Assembly: GCA_022402445.1 (NCBI GenBank)
Contig: JAKRSF010000008.1
Span: 310,001-374,000 of the forward strand
Direction: 5' to 3'
Source: Cyanobacteriota bacterium
GTDB taxonomy: Bacteria > Cyanobacteriota > Cyanobacteriia > CACIAM-69d
Length of the DNA stretch: 64,000 nucleotides
A program made the translations under genes and the position numbers. Below, in pieces: positions 45,026 through 54,834 of the stretch (the stretch's first letter is position 1; every line of letters starts with the position of its first letter). Under the pieces are notes generated by a model. It did no database searches. It saw only the letters and a program-made list of their open reading frames with translations, and was not told the origin of the DNA.

Positions 45026-47893
45026 ATGGCGTTGTTTCGTCCGTTGCGCGCGTTGCGCGGGTTGCCGCGTCCGGTGGTGGTGGTGGCGATCGCGCTGCTG
45101 TACCTGGTCATTGCTCGGCTGAGTCAATATCTGGCGATTCCGCCGGGGTTTGTGTCGCCGGTGTATCCGCCGTCGGGTATTGCCTTGAGTTTGGTGCTGC
45201 TGGGGGGGCCGTGGACGGCGATCGGGGTCTTTCTGGGGCAGGTGGTGGCGGCGAGTTGGCCGTTTTTGGACAATGGGGGGGCCGTGGGGCCGTCCTTGGG
45301 GACGGGGGCGGGCATTGCCCTCGGGTCGGCGCTCCAGGCGTTGGCGGCGGGCTATGGGGTGCTGCGGTGGGCGCGATCGCCCCATCCCTTTGGGCGGTCG
45401 GTGGATGTGCTGCGGTTTGTGGCGGTGGTGGTGGTGGCCTGTGCGATCGCCCCAACGTTTGGCACGGCGGCCATGGCCCTGTTTGGCTTTTTGGCGGTGG
45501 GGGATGCCTTGACCAATTGGCTCACCTTCTGGCTCGGGGATGTGATGGGCATGTTGGTGGTGGCCCCGCTGATTTTGACCTGGAATCAGCCGTTTGTGGT
45601 GGGGAGCCGCAGTGGCTGTAGCGGTCAGGGGTTTTGGCGATCGCGCATTGAGGTGGGCCTGTGGGGGCTGACCCTGGCGATCGTGGATTATGTGGCCTTT
45701 GGGGCGGCCTATCCCATCGAATATTTGCTGGTGCCCCTGCTGATGTGGTCCGCATTCCGGTTCGGGCCTCGGGGGGTGTCCCGCGCCATTTTTGTGGTGA
45801 CGGCCCTGGCAACCCTGGGGGCCATTCGCGGCACCAGTTCCTTCAACCGGGGCAGCCTCAATGAGTCGCTGCTGCTGCTGCAAACGTTTATCGGCGCGAT
45901 CGCGGTGACCACCCTGGTGCTGTCGTCCGTGATCATCGAGCGGCAGGCGGCCCAGGGGCAACTGCTCAGGGCCAACGAAGAGCTCGAACAAAAAATCGAA
46001 GCCCGCACCGCCGACCTTGCCCAGCGGGATCAGCGGTTCCGCAGCATCGCCCGCCACATGCCCGGTGCCATGTTCCAATTTTCCCAGCGCGGCGATCGCT
46101 GGCAGGTGGACTACATGAGCGACGGCATCTTTGCCCTGACCGGCGTCACGGGGGAAGCGATCATGGCGGACTTCAACCGCTTCATCGAGCGCCTCCACCC
46201 CGACGACCTCGACGCCTATGTGGCCTCCGTCGAAGGCGTCCTCGCCAACCTGGACGACTGGACCTACGAGGGGCGCATCATCCACCTCAACGGCCAGGTG
46301 CGCTGGTGGCAAGGGGCCTCCACCCCCTGCCGCACCGACAGCGGCGACACGGTGTTCTACGGCATCCTCAGCGACATCACCGAACGCAAGGCGAGCGAAC
46401 TGGCCCTGGCGGAGGCGGCAGAGGCGGCGGCGGCGGCCAACCGGGCCAAGAGTGAATTTTTGGCCAACATGAGCCACGAACTGCGCACCCCCCTCAATGG
46501 GGTCATTGGCTATGCCCAGATTTTGCAGCGATCGCCCGGTCTGGACACGGAATACCGCAGCAAGGTGGACGTGATCTACCAGTGCGGCAACCACCTGTTG
46601 ACCCTGATCAACGACGTGCTGGACCTGTCGAAGATCGAAGCGCAGAAAATGGAACTCTATCCGACGGAGTTTCACCTGCGGGCCTTTTTGCAGAGCGTCA
46701 CGGAAATCTGCCGCATCCGCGCCGACCTCAAGGGCATCGCCTTCAATGTGCGCATCAGCGACGATCTGCCCGAGGGGGCGCAGGCGGACGAAAAGCGCCT
46801 GCGGCAGGTGCTCCTGAACCTGTTGGGCAATGCCATTAAATTCACCGATCGCGGCGGCGTCACCTTCAGCGTGGTGGGGGTGTCGGGGGATCTGGTGCGG
46901 TTCGAGGTGCGCGACACGGGCATCGGCATTGAACAGGAGGCGCTGGATCTGGTCTTTCGACCCTTTGAACAGACCGGCCCCACCCGCCGCCAAACGGAGG
47001 GAACTGGCCTGGGCCTCGCCATCAGCCAGCGGATTGTGGAACTGATGGGCAGCGAAATCCGCGTCGAGAGCGAACTGGGCACCGGCAGCACCTTTTGGTT
47101 TGAAATTCCCCTGCCGGAGGCTTTGGAATGGCGATCGGCGGGGCGGGTCACCACCCAGGGGCGCATCGTGGGCATCCGGGGGCCGCAGCGGACCCTGCTG
47201 GTGATTGATGACAAGTGGGAAAACCGCGCCGTGGTCAAGGAGTTGCTGACGCCCCTGGGTTTCCGGGTGATCGAGGCGGCGGATGGGAGCGAGGGGGTCC
47301 AGCGGGCGCAGGAAACCCAGCTTGATCTGGTGATTACGGATCTGCTGATGCCGGTGATGGATGGGTTTGAGGCCATTCGCCAGTTGCGATCGCTCCCTTG
47401 TTTCGGCGATCGCCCGATCATTGCCTCCTCCGCCAGCGTCTTCGACCAGGATCGTGACCAAAGTGAGCAGGCGGGCAGCGATGATTTCTTGCCCAAGCCG
47501 GTCCAGGCGGATGAACTGATTGACAAGCTGGAAACCTATCTCAAGCTGGAGTGGATCTACGAAGGGGATGGCAATGGCGATGGAAAACCGAGCCCCGCGA
47601 TCGCGGACGCCGCCCCCGCCGAAGCCTTGATTATTCCCCCCCGCGACACCCTCCATGACCTAGAAGACCTGGTCCATCGGGGCAACTTCAAGGCGATCGC
47701 CCGCTGGGCCACAACCCTCGCCAGCCAAGATCCCCAATACATGCCCTTTTGCGATACCGTCAGCCACCTGGCCCAGGAATTTCGCGATGCGGAACTCCTC
47801 AGCTTGATCCATGGCGCACCGTCCGACGGCGAATCGTCTCAGGGTTCCCCGGCCGACGCCCTAGCCCTGGAAGCGCCCCCCACGGTTGGTTAG
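45026..47893 (+). CDS. MASE1-PAS hybrid histidine kinase with receiver domain
   Basis: A 955-residue protein. An N-terminal MASE1-type sensor of several membrane spans (about 20-300; [18 protein letters not shown] and [21 protein letters not shown]) is followed by a coiled coil ([15 protein letters not shown]), a PAS domain (about 335-455), a HisKA/HATPase kinase ([15 protein letters not shown] with H484; N-box [10 protein letters not shown]2 [10 protein letters not shown]) and a receiver with D772 ([12 protein letters not shown]). The C-terminal tail beyond the receiver has no recognised domain. It would transfer phosphate internally and probably on to the next hybrid kinase. GTG 45017 is an alternative start. 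The stimulus is unknown. Confidence 0.9.
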   Translation: MALFRPLRALRGLPRPVVVVAIALLYLVIARLSQYLAIPPGFVSPVYPPSGIALSLVLLGGPWTAIGVFLGQVVAASWPFLDNGGAVGPSLGTGAGIALGSALQALAAGYGVLRWARSPHPFGRSVDVLRFVAVVVVACAIAPTFGTAAMALFGFLAVGDALTNWLTFWLGDVMGMLVVAPLILTWNQPFVVGSRSGCSGQGFWRSRIEVGLWGLTLAIVDYVAFGAAYPIEYLLVPLLMWSAFRFGPRGVSRAIFVVTALATLGAIRGTSSFNRGSLNESLLLLQTFIGAIAVTTLVLSSVIIERQAAQGQLLRANEELEQKIEARTADLAQRDQRFRSIARHMPGAMFQFSQRGDRWQVDYMSDGIFALTGVTGEAIMADFNRFIERLHPDDLDAYVASVEGVLANLDDWTYEGRIIHLNGQVRWWQGASTPCRTDSGDTVFYGILSDITERKASELALAEAAEAAAAANRAKSEFLANMSHELRTPLNGVIGYAQILQRSPGLDTEYRSKVDVIYQCGNHLLTLINDVLDLSKIEAQKMELYPTEFHLRAFLQSVTEICRIRADLKGIAFNVRISDDLPEGAQADEKRLRQVLLNLLGNAIKFTDRGGVTFSVVGVSGDLVRFEVRDTGIGIEQEALDLVFRPFEQTGPTRRQTEGTGLGLAISQRIVELMGSEIRVESELGTGSTFWFEIPLPEALEWRSAGRVTTQGRIVGIRGPQRTLLVIDDKWENRAVVKELLTPLGFRVIEAADGSEGVQRAQETQLDLVITDLLMPVMDGFEAIRQLRSLPCFGDRPIIASSASVFDQDRDQSEQAGSDDFLPKPVQADELIDKLETYLKLEWIYEGDGNGDGKPSPAIADAAPAEALIIPPRDTLHDLEDLVHRGNFKAIARWATTLASQDPQYMPFCDTVSHLAQEFRDAELLSLIHGAPSDGESSQGSPADALALEAPPTVG

Positions 47894-48017
47894 ATCCTGA
47901 GATCGATCAAGATCCCGAGGCCCTTCGGCGCGATCGCCCCCGCAAGTTCGATCACCTATGGGATGCGATGGCTCGACCCTTGGGAAAATGGGGAACATTA
48001 TGGGGTAGGGCATCGCG

Positions 48018-49517
48018 ATGGCAGCCCCCTTCAAACCCGTGAGATTTGACCCCGCGCCTTCGCCCCCAGCGGCAACCGTGCAGTTTTCCAGAATGACCTC
48101 CCCTATGGCTAACGTTCCGCAGTTCAACCCCACCCCCGCGATCGCCAGCCCCGACCCCAGCGACGGGGCAGCGGTCCTGGTGGTGGACGACAACCCAACC
48201 AACCTGGGTGTTCTCTCCGACCTTTTGGACACGGCGGGCTACGAAGTGCGGGTGGCCCGCTCCGGTCGCATCGCCCTCGATCGCGTCGCCTTTGCGGAAC
48301 CGGCCTTGATCCTGCTCGATGTGATGATGCCGGAGCTCGACGGCTTTGAAACCTGCCGCCAACTCAAGGCCAACCCCGCCACCCGCGCCATCCCCGTAAT
48401 TTTCATGACCGCCCTGGCGGACACGGCGGACAAGGTGCGGGGCTTTGAACTGGGGGCGGTGGACTACATTACCAAACCATTCCAACAGGAGGAGGTGCTG
48501 GCGCGGGTGCGGACCCAACTGCGCATTAGCACCCTCACCCGTGCCCTCGATCAGGCCAACCAGCGCCTCGAAGCCAAGGTGGTGGAACGGACGGCGGAGC
48601 TCGAGCGCGCTATGGAGGTGCTCAAACAGGCGCAGGTGCGGGCGATCCAGTCCGAGAAGCTGTCGAGCCTGGGGCTGCTGGCGGCGGGGGCGATCCACAC
48701 CATGAATAATTCCGTGAATTTCATCGCGGGTAACCTGCGGCCGGCGCGGGAATATCTGGAGGATTTGCTAGATATTGCGAAACTGAGCCGCGATCGCGTG
48801 GCCCCAGTTCCAGAGGTGGACCCCGAGCTAGCCGATCGCCTCGCGGACTTTGACTTTGACTTCGCTGAGACGGATTTGCCCAAACTGTTTGACTCCCTCC
48901 AGGCCGGGGCCGAGCGCATCCAGCAGGTGGCGGAAACCCTCCAGGAATTCGCCCGACCGGGGGAATCGGACTTCAAGGCGGTAGATCTCAACGCCAAGCT
49001 CGATGCCACGGTGATTTTGATCCAGCACCGCCTCAAGGGGCGCGGCGATCGCCCGCAAATCACCATCCATCGCGACTACGGCCCCCTGCCTCGGGTCCAG
49101 TGCTACCCCAGCGCCCTCAACCAGGTCTTTGCGAATCTGCTGACCAACGCGATCGACGCCATCAATGCCCTCTTCGATGAATATGCCGGGGTGATTCCGG
49201 CGGTGGTGCCGGGGCCGATGATCCGCATCCACACGGCGGCCCTGGATGATGCCCTGGTGGAAATCACCATCACCGATACGGGCATCGGCATGGATGCGGC
49301 CACCCGCGATCGCGCCTTCGAGCCCTTCTTCACCACCAAAAAACCGGGCAAGGGCACCGGCATGGGGTTGGCCCTGTGCCACAGCACCGTCGTGGAGCGC
49401 CACCGGGGCCGCATCGAGTGCGAATCGGAGCCCGGAAAAGGCACCGCCATGCGCCTAATCCTGCCCGTCAATGCCCTGTCCATCGGGGCCGGTGCGCCTG
49501 CCAATATGGCCCAGTAG
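48018..49517 (+). CDS. Receiver - histidine kinase hybrid
   Basis: A 499-residue cytoplasmic protein. Residues about 52-170 form a receiver with D101 (LILLDVMMPELDG) and the conserved Lys in DYITKPF. A coiled coil and a histidine kinase of the HEINN type follow, here written GAIHTMNNSVNFI: the phosphoaccepting H227 is present but the neighbouring Glu is Thr. N-box NQVFANLLTNAID and G-boxes DTGIGM and GKGTGMGLAL are intact. It lies 124 bp after the MASE1 hybrid kinase and may receive its phosphate. Upstream ATGs are used; in-frame ATGs at 48093 and 48105 would also leave the receiver intact. Confidence 0.85.
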   Translation: MAAPFKPVRFDPAPSPPAATVQFSRMTSPMANVPQFNPTPAIASPDPSDGAAVLVVDDNPTNLGVLSDLLDTAGYEVRVARSGRIALDRVAFAEPALILLDVMMPELDGFETCRQLKANPATRAIPVIFMTALADTADKVRGFELGAVDYITKPFQQEEVLARVRTQLRISTLTRALDQANQRLEAKVVERTAELERAMEVLKQAQVRAIQSEKLSSLGLLAAGAIHTMNNSVNFIAGNLRPAREYLEDLLDIAKLSRDRVAPVPEVDPELADRLADFDFDFAETDLPKLFDSLQAGAERIQQVAETLQEFARPGESDFKAVDLNAKLDATVILIQHRLKGRGDRPQITIHRDYGPLPRVQCYPSALNQVFANLLTNAIDAINALFDEYAGVIPAVVPGPMIRIHTAALDDALVEITITDTGIGMDAATRDRAFEPFFTTKKPGKGTGMGLALCHSTVVERHRGRIECESEPGKGTAMRLILPVNALSIGAGAPANMAQ

Positions 49518-49685
49518 AGGACGGCGAAAGTCGGCAAGCTTTAGCCCGCTTCAGGCCGCCCTAGGGAGTGTTGTTAAATTTCCCCAGAGCCCGCAAGAGA
49601 AGGGGATTCAGCCCCTTGCCTCACCGGCTTCAGAAAAAACGACAAACATCTCCCTCTCACCCCCATTCCGTCCAGTGGAGTCCCC

Positions 49686-50279
49686 ATGGCTAGTGATGTT
49701 TCGACGGTTCGGCAAATTCAAAGCATTCTAGGAAAATATGGCTCCCTAGGAATGCTGGCCCTGGGGCTGTGGCTGGGGGGGCTGGCGGTGCCGATGGCGG
49801 CCCTGGCGGGGGATGCCCCCACGACCGAGGAGGTGATGGCGGCCCAACGGCGCTGGGGGGATGCGATCGCGGCGATCGGTGCGGCCTACGGCAGCGGGGG
49901 GGACTATCGCGCCCTGGCGGCCCAGACGGTGGATGACCTCTATGGCTATGACGAGGGGCCGGTGCTGTTCAAACCCACCCGGGCGGCGGCGCTGCCCTTC
50001 CGTGGGACGGAGGCGGAGGCTGTTTCCTACTTCGTGGGGGGCTCGGTGCCCGAAGATCACGGCTTTGCCCTTCAACCCTGGAGCCGGGTGCGTTTTGAAA
50101 ATGCGGGGATTGTGACGGATGGGGATTCCGCGATCGCCATGGGCCGCTACTACTTCACCGATGCCCAAACCCAAGAGGAGGTGGCGGTGGACTATACCTT
50201 TGGCTATTTCAAGGGCGATCGCGGGCAGGTGTTGATTAATCTGCACCACTCTTCGCTGCCCTACCAGCCGACGCACTAG
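49686..50279 (+). CDS. Candidate iota-class carbonic anhydrase (COG4337 family)
   Basis: A 197-residue protein with a Sec-type signal peptide (hydrophobic 20-38, likely cleavage after ALA near 41). The mature part has a cystatin/SnoaL-like layout: DYRALAAQTVDDLYGYDEGPVLFKPT, then RYYFTD and VDYTFGYFKGD, ending LHHSSLPYQP with H187-H188-S189-S190. The HHSS-LP motif and the YTFGYF block are hallmarks of iota-type carbonic anhydrases, which hydrate CO2 and in cyanobacterial members were reported to work without metal. Location would be periplasmic or lumenal. ATG 49686 gives the signal peptide. Activity itself is inference from family motifs. Confidence 0.72.
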   Translation: MASDVSTVRQIQSILGKYGSLGMLALGLWLGGLAVPMAALAGDAPTTEEVMAAQRRWGDAIAAIGAAYGSGGDYRALAAQTVDDLYGYDEGPVLFKPTRAAALPFRGTEAEAVSYFVGGSVPEDHGFALQPWSRVRFENAGIVTDGDSAIAMGRYYFTDAQTQEEVAVDYTFGYFKGDRGQVLINLHHSSLPYQPTH

Positions 50280-50295
50280 AGGGGATTTTAGGGGG

Positions 50296-50706
50296 TTAGG
50301 ATCCGCGATCGCCCAGGCCCGACGACAGTTGATTCGTTCCACCGGGCGACACCTCCACCACCGCCACATCCACCGTGCCCGGAGGCGTACGCCGCTGGAA
50401 CTGGCGATCGCGCACCGCCAGGGGTTCTCCACACTGGAGACAGTTGCAGTCCATGCCCTCAAAGCCCGTCATGCCAAAGCCGCACACGGGACAGGGGGCT
50501 TCAACGAGTTTGCGCTTGGCCCACCAGATCAGCCCCAGCACCGCCACCACCGGCCCGAGCACCACCAGCAGCAGCAGCGCCGCAATCCAGTTCAGCAGCC
50601 AGCCGAGCCCCAGGGAACCGGCGGCGGCCACCACCAACAGCAGCCCTAGCCACAGGCCAATGCCCGATAGGTTGAGTTCGATGAGTCGGTTGCTATAGCG
50701 GTTCAT
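50296..50706 (-). CDS. Membrane protein with C-terminal zinc ribbon
   Basis: A 136-residue protein starting at ATG 50706 (RYSNRLIELN), with GGAGAACCCG ahead of it. Two adjacent membrane segments occupy about residues 16-62. A cytoplasmic ribbon with PCPVCGFGMTG and CNCLQCGEPL (two CxxC pairs) follows, then a basic linker. Longer in-frame starts would add a Pro/Arg stretch with no support. I do not recognise the family; the layout resembles small cyanobacterial membrane proteins of unknown role. It faces the carbonic-anhydrase candidate tail-to-tail (16 bp). Confidence 0.6.
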   Translation of the reverse strand: MNRYSNRLIELNLSGIGLWLGLLLVVAAAGSLGLGWLLNWIAALLLLVVLGPVVAVLGLIWWAKRKLVEAPCPVCGFGMTGFEGMDCNCLQCGEPLAVRDRQFQRRTPPGTVDVAVVEVSPGGTNQLSSGLGDRGS

Positions 50707-51081
50707 CGGGTTCTCCTGGGGTTTTCCCCTGCGATCGCGCCCGCCCTGGGGTTGGGGGGGGTGGCCGGTTGTGTATCCCCGGCGATCGCCCACACGGACG
50801 GGATCACGGGGCCAACGGCAAGCCAACGGTGGTCCAACGGCCATCTGGGGGCCTTAGCTCCATCATGCCTGGTTCGCTGCCGTTCGGGAAAACTTCGGGG
50901 GGATTTTTACAATGGTCGAGCTGGCTGGCTTGATCGGTGGGGGAGGAGACGCGGTGGGCGGCGATCGCATCTCCCCCTGGGGATTTCCTGCGGGGTCGGT
51001 TTTGGGGATTAATGAATTTATGATTAATTGGCGATTAAGTAATTTTGAATTAAATCGTGGCATGGGAGGCATGGGGTAGCG
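50707..51081. other. Intergenic region with AT-rich promoter patch
   Basis: No gene. Positions about 51005-51058 are strongly AT-rich in a GC-rich background, with ATTAAT repeated (ATTAATGAATTTATGATTAAT), 25-75 bp upstream of the oxidoreductase start. This is the probable promoter or operator zone of that gene. Confidence 0.5.
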
Positions 51082-52794
51082 ATGGGCAAGGGTGACGATC
51101 GCTCCGGGGCGATTCCTCGGACGGTCTATGTGGTGGGGGGCGGCGTGGCGGGGGTGCTGGCGGCGGCGGCGATCGCGCGGCGGTCCCGCGATCAGGTGGT
51201 GATCCTGGAGCGGGCGGAGACGTTGGCGGCGGGGCTCACCCAGGGCAATGGCCGAAGCCTGACGGTGACGGAGGGGACGATCGCGGCGGGCCTGTCGGCG
51301 GAGCAGGTGGCGGCGGCGTTGGGGCGATCGGTGGCGGCGGGGGGCTATGGCTACCCCGGCTTTCGGGCGACGGCGGCGGAACGGGGGCAGATGGCGGATT
51401 TTGCGGCGCGATCGCGGCAGCGGTTGACGGATCCGGCGGCGGTGGCGGCCCGCGATCGCGCCCTGCTGCGGTTTGGGGTAACGAGTTTGCACCTGTGGCG
51501 GCGGTTTGCGGCGGCGCGGCCCCTGTTGGCGGCCCGGACGGGGTTGCAACTCCATCCCAAGCTGCGGCTCTATGGGGGCGATCGCGGCCTAGAACGCGCT
51601 GAAGGGGAAGCCCAGGCGGTGGCGGCGGCCCTCGATGCGGTGGCCCCGCTAGACAATTCCTGTCCCGGCGGCGCGATGGGGGGATCAACGGTCCCGGCGG
51701 CGATCGCGGCCCGGATGGAACCGAGTTTGGCGGCCCATTTGGGGACATTTGCCGGGGGCATTTCCGTGCAGCCGGGAGGCGCGATCCACGGGGCGCGGCT
51801 GGTGGAGGAGTTGGCGGCGGCCCTGGTGGCGGAGGGGGCCGTGACGGTGCAAACGGGGGCAACGGTGCGATCGCTCCGGTGGCGGGGGGACGCGATCGCG
51901 GCGATCGAGGGGGACTGGCGATCGCGGGGGCAGGTGTGGGGCGGCCCGTCCGATGCCTACGTGTTCGCCACGGGCATTGATCCGCTGCTGTCGGCCTGTG
52001 GCGCGCTGGCGGAACCCCTGTTTCCCCTGGCGGGCACCTCCATTACCCTGCCGGTGTCGGGGGCGATCGCGCGGTTGGGCATCCCCTTCTGTCGGCGCTC
52101 CTGGAAGGATGACGGCCTCGGCCCGTTGGTGATCAGCAGCGTCTTTTTGCCCGACGATGCCTATTTCGACTTCCTGGATTCCTATGATTTCCGCCGTTTC
52201 CGCCCGGACGATCCGGCCCTCCAGCGCACGGAACTGATCGACCGGACCTGGGGCGATCGCCTCGATCTGGCCCGGTTTGATCCCGCCTGCCTCGATCCGC
52301 GCTGTGTGGAACGGTTTGATCCGCGCGCCGTTGGCCCCGCCGCAGGACGCTGGGAAATTCGCATCGGTGGCCTGAAATTCTACCCCGGCGATCGCGACCC
52401 CGCCGACCTGAACCATCCCGGCAGCCGCTGGGCGATCGCCACCCAGATCCAATTTGCCCGCGCCGTCTTCCCCGACCTGATGGCCCAGTTGATTGATCCG
52501 GCCATTGATCCGGCGATCGCGCCCCCGGACGCCCTCGCCCCCCTGCAACCCTGGGGCGGTTCGCGGCCCGTCTACGCCAGCGGCATGGCGGCCCTTGGAC
52601 CGTTCTGTGGCAACGGTTACGCGATCGTCGGCACCGGCTCCTGGGGCCTCACCAGCGGCCTCGCCAACGCCGAAGCGATCGCCCAGTGGATCGACGGCAC
52701 CCCCACCGACGCCATCACCCTGCCCGGTCTAGCGCGATCGCACTGGCGGGACTATCGCGATCGCGTGCGGCCCCCCGTCGCCATCCCCCGCTAG
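51082..52794 (+). CDS. FAD-dependent oxidoreductase (DadA/DAO-like)
   Basis: A 570-residue flavoprotein. The dinucleotide-binding motif VYVVGGGVAGVLAAAAIARR starts near residue 14 with ERAETLAAGLTQGN. Late family motifs are IGGLKFYPGDRD, YASGMAALGPF and GNGYAIVGTGSWGLTSGLANAEAIAQWI, the C-terminal FAD-binding end found in D-amino-acid dehydrogenase-like enzymes. Several insertions lengthen it beyond DadA (about 430 residues), so the substrate is likely different. No signal peptide; it is probably cytoplasmic or peripheral. The AT-rich patch upstream suggests its own promoter, and an unknown membrane-protein gene follows 41 bp later. Confidence 0.78.
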   Translation: MGKGDDRSGAIPRTVYVVGGGVAGVLAAAAIARRSRDQVVILERAETLAAGLTQGNGRSLTVTEGTIAAGLSAEQVAAALGRSVAAGGYGYPGFRATAAERGQMADFAARSRQRLTDPAAVAARDRALLRFGVTSLHLWRRFAAARPLLAARTGLQLHPKLRLYGGDRGLERAEGEAQAVAAALDAVAPLDNSCPGGAMGGSTVPAAIAARMEPSLAAHLGTFAGGISVQPGGAIHGARLVEELAAALVAEGAVTVQTGATVRSLRWRGDAIAAIEGDWRSRGQVWGGPSDAYVFATGIDPLLSACGALAEPLFPLAGTSITLPVSGAIARLGIPFCRRSWKDDGLGPLVISSVFLPDDAYFDFLDSYDFRRFRPDDPALQRTELIDRTWGDRLDLARFDPACLDPRCVERFDPRAVGPAAGRWEIRIGGLKFYPGDRDPADLNHPGSRWAIATQIQFARAVFPDLMAQLIDPAIDPAIAPPDALAPLQPWGGSRPVYASGMAALGPFCGNGYAIVGTGSWGLTSGLANAEAIAQWIDGTPTDAITLPGLARSHWRDYRDRVRPPVAIPR

Positions 52795-52801
52795 GGCAAA
52801 A

Positions 52802-52834
52802 GTTAACGTTGTAAAACCGGAGTTCGGCGTTAAC
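52802..52834. promoter_or_regulatory. Inverted repeat abutting a start codon
   Basis: GTTAACG (52802-52808) and CGTTAAC (52828-52834) are perfect inverted repeats with a 19-bp spacer, one base before the ATG of the next gene, in place of a clear ribosome site. It may be a regulator site or an RNA hairpin that controls translation. Confidence 0.4.
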
Positions 52835-52835
52835 A

Positions 52836-53798
52836 ATGGCGATGGCAGCGCATGATCTGGAGACAAGGACCGTGGGGCGTGGCATTCTTGGCGTGGGGTT
52901 TGTGGGGCTCACCATTATCCTGGCGGGGGTGGGGGCGATCATTCCCACCTGGCAACAGCGGCAGGACTATGAACAGGGGGTGGCGGCCCTGGAGGCGGGT
53001 AACTGCGATCGCGCGATCGCGGCCTTTGATCGGGTCATTGAGCGGAACCTGCCCATTGATCTCAACGGCACCGCCTCGGGAGCCCGCACCCGCCGCGCCC
53101 TCTGCGAAACCCTGCTGACCGCGCGGCAGTATCGCACCTCGAAGCAATGGAACTGGACCCTGGCGGAATATCTGCGCCTCAATAGCACCCTCAATGACAC
53201 GGGCCTCGGGCAGACGGTGACGGCCTTTAATCGGGAGATTGAAACCGCCGTCCGCAGCGCCTTTGGCAACGCCTCCGCCGGGAGTTTAGTGAATCCCATC
53301 ACCTGTTTGCAGCTCGATCGCGCGATCGGTCAGCAGTTGGTGCGGGCCTCGGAGCCGGATCTGCCGCCGCTGCTGTTCACCTGCGGGCGCATGTATGCCA
53401 ATCGCCAGGAATTTGGTAAGGCGATCGCGGCCTTCACGACCCTGGTGACCCGCTACCCGAACCACAGTTTGGCCCCCCAGGGTCACGTCAGCCTGAAATA
53501 TTCCCGCGCGCGCCTGCGGGCCAGTGAGCAGGGCATCGTCACCGCGAGCCGCCCCCCCGGTGCGATCGTGTTCACCACCGGACGGCGGGAGATTGATCCC
53601 CTGCGCTGGGTGCGGATCCTGGCCACCAGCTTTGTGACCTTGGCCCTGATCGCGATCGCGACGTTGGTGTGGCAAGCCTTGCGGGCGGCCTGGGGACGGC
53701 GCACGGAACTGCCTTCAGATCCCTTCGAGCCGATTCCGCCGTCGGTCACGTCCCTCCAGCGGCCCCCGGAGGCCCTCCCCAGCGACACCAACGCCTAG
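52836..53798 (+). CDS. Membrane protein with TPR-like middle, unknown function
   Basis: A 320-residue protein with a membrane span near the N-terminus (about 14-36) and a second near residue 263-283. The intervening loop of about 220 residues looks TPR-like (YEQGVAALEAGNCDRAIAAFDRVIE and FGKAIAAFTTLVTRYPNHSLAP), so this domain is probably outside the cytoplasm and mediates protein contacts. I do not recognise a named family. The start ATG 52836 immediately follows an inverted repeat. It lies 41 bp after the flavoprotein gene on the same strand, suggesting a shared transcript. Confidence 0.6.
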   Translation: MAMAAHDLETRTVGRGILGVGFVGLTIILAGVGAIIPTWQQRQDYEQGVAALEAGNCDRAIAAFDRVIERNLPIDLNGTASGARTRRALCETLLTARQYRTSKQWNWTLAEYLRLNSTLNDTGLGQTVTAFNREIETAVRSAFGNASAGSLVNPITCLQLDRAIGQQLVRASEPDLPPLLFTCGRMYANRQEFGKAIAAFTTLVTRYPNHSLAPQGHVSLKYSRARLRASEQGIVTASRPPGAIVFTTGRREIDPLRWVRILATSFVTLALIAIATLVWQALRAAWGRRTELPSDPFEPIPPSVTSLQRPPEALPSDTNA

Positions 53799-53904
53799 GC
53801 CGCAAATCCCCAAAAAACCAATCCCAAAACCCAACCCTGCCCCCCGCGATCGCCCCAACCCCTGCCCCCGCGATCGCGCCGGACAGACCCATCACATCAG
53901 CGGC

Positions 53905-54705
53905 CTAGCTGCAATCCCAGTTGTAGAGCACATTGCTGAAATCGAGCCGCTGGAGGGCCTCCGGGTCAATGAAGAAATTGCACACGCCCACATCGCCCCA
54001 GAGGATGCCCGCGTCCTCGTCCGAATCCATCTGAAAGAGCAGTTCCAGCACATCGGCGCGATTTTCGGGATCCACCGCGCGCGGATCCGTCTGGGTGAAG
54101 AAGGGATAGCCCCCCAGCCGATGGCCCGTGGCCCCGAGCACGTCGCCGTAGAGATCGCAGAGGTCATCGGATTCCCAGATTTCGGGGAGGCGATCGGCAA
54201 AGCGGTAATCGTCGTTGGCGATCGGCTGGCGATCGGGGATGAATTCCAGCGCGCGGGCGCTTTCAAAGGGGAGGTCAAAACTAGGGCGGCCCAGGAAGGA
54301 AAAGTCCGTCAGGGAGGGGTGGCGCTGCACGTCGGTTTCGTGGTGGTAGACCACCCGGAAGCCGTCCTGGTTGAAGGGGTGGTCCATATCCATGCCCCAG
54401 AGGTCGTTGTCGGCGATGAAAAATTGCAGGAGGCCGCGATCGGGGAAGTGCTGGAGGGGCGGCACCTCGGCGAAGTCGATCTGGGCCAGCAGCCACAGCC
54501 AGTTGCCCTGGGGGTGTTGGGGATAGGGCCGGTGGGCGGGCCAGTAGGGGGTGCCGCCGAAGCGGCTGCGGGTGGGGTCGGCGGTGGCGGGTAGGGGGTC
54601 GGTGGCGGTGATGTTGATGCAGGGGGTGACGGTGGCCTCGATGCGTGCTCGGAAGGGTTCGAGGTCGGCGGGTAGGTAGAGGTGGGGCGGCTTCATGGGG
54701 TGCAT
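53905..54705 (-). CDS. DUF1963 (YwqG-like) family protein
   Basis: A 266-residue protein of the DUF1963/YwqG family. Typical stretches: SRFGGTPYWPAHRPYPQ near residue 50, LLAQIDFAEVPPL, GLLQFFIADND, and late DVLELLFQMDSDEDAGILWGDVGVCNFFIDPEAL, with DVGVCNFFI near the end as usual. Function is not established. It has no signal peptide. The start is ATG 54705 or ATG 54696. It shares the minus strand with the sensor kinase gene, but a 129-bp gap lies between them. Confidence 0.8.
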   Translation of the reverse strand: MHPMKPPHLYLPADLEPFRARIEATVTPCINITATDPLPATADPTRSRFGGTPYWPAHRPYPQHPQGNWLWLLAQIDFAEVPPLQHFPDRGLLQFFIADNDLWGMDMDHPFNQDGFRVVYHHETDVQRHPSLTDFSFLGRPSFDLPFESARALEFIPDRQPIANDDYRFADRLPEIWESDDLCDLYGDVLGATGHRLGGYPFFTQTDPRAVDPENRADVLELLFQMDSDEDAGILWGDVGVCNFFIDPEALQRLDFSNVLYNWDCS

Positions 54706-54834
54706 GGCGGAACGCGATCGCGCTGGGGTGGGGGCCGATGCGGCGGTGCTTCAACGGGGATAGTACCGATTAATGGGGGCACCGCGATCGCGGGGGGTCG
54801 ATTTTTGCCCCGTCCCCAGGCCCCGCCGGATCGA

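Noticed and set aside
44996-47656. 886-residue open frame on the minus strand
   Set aside because: It is antisense to the MASE1 hybrid kinase, whose motifs are unambiguous; high GC leaves antisense frames open.
49580-49620. Hairpin with AAGGGG/CCCCTT stem as terminator of the hybrid kinase gene
   Set aside because: A stem is present but no T-run follows on the plus strand, so it is not a convincing intrinsic terminator.
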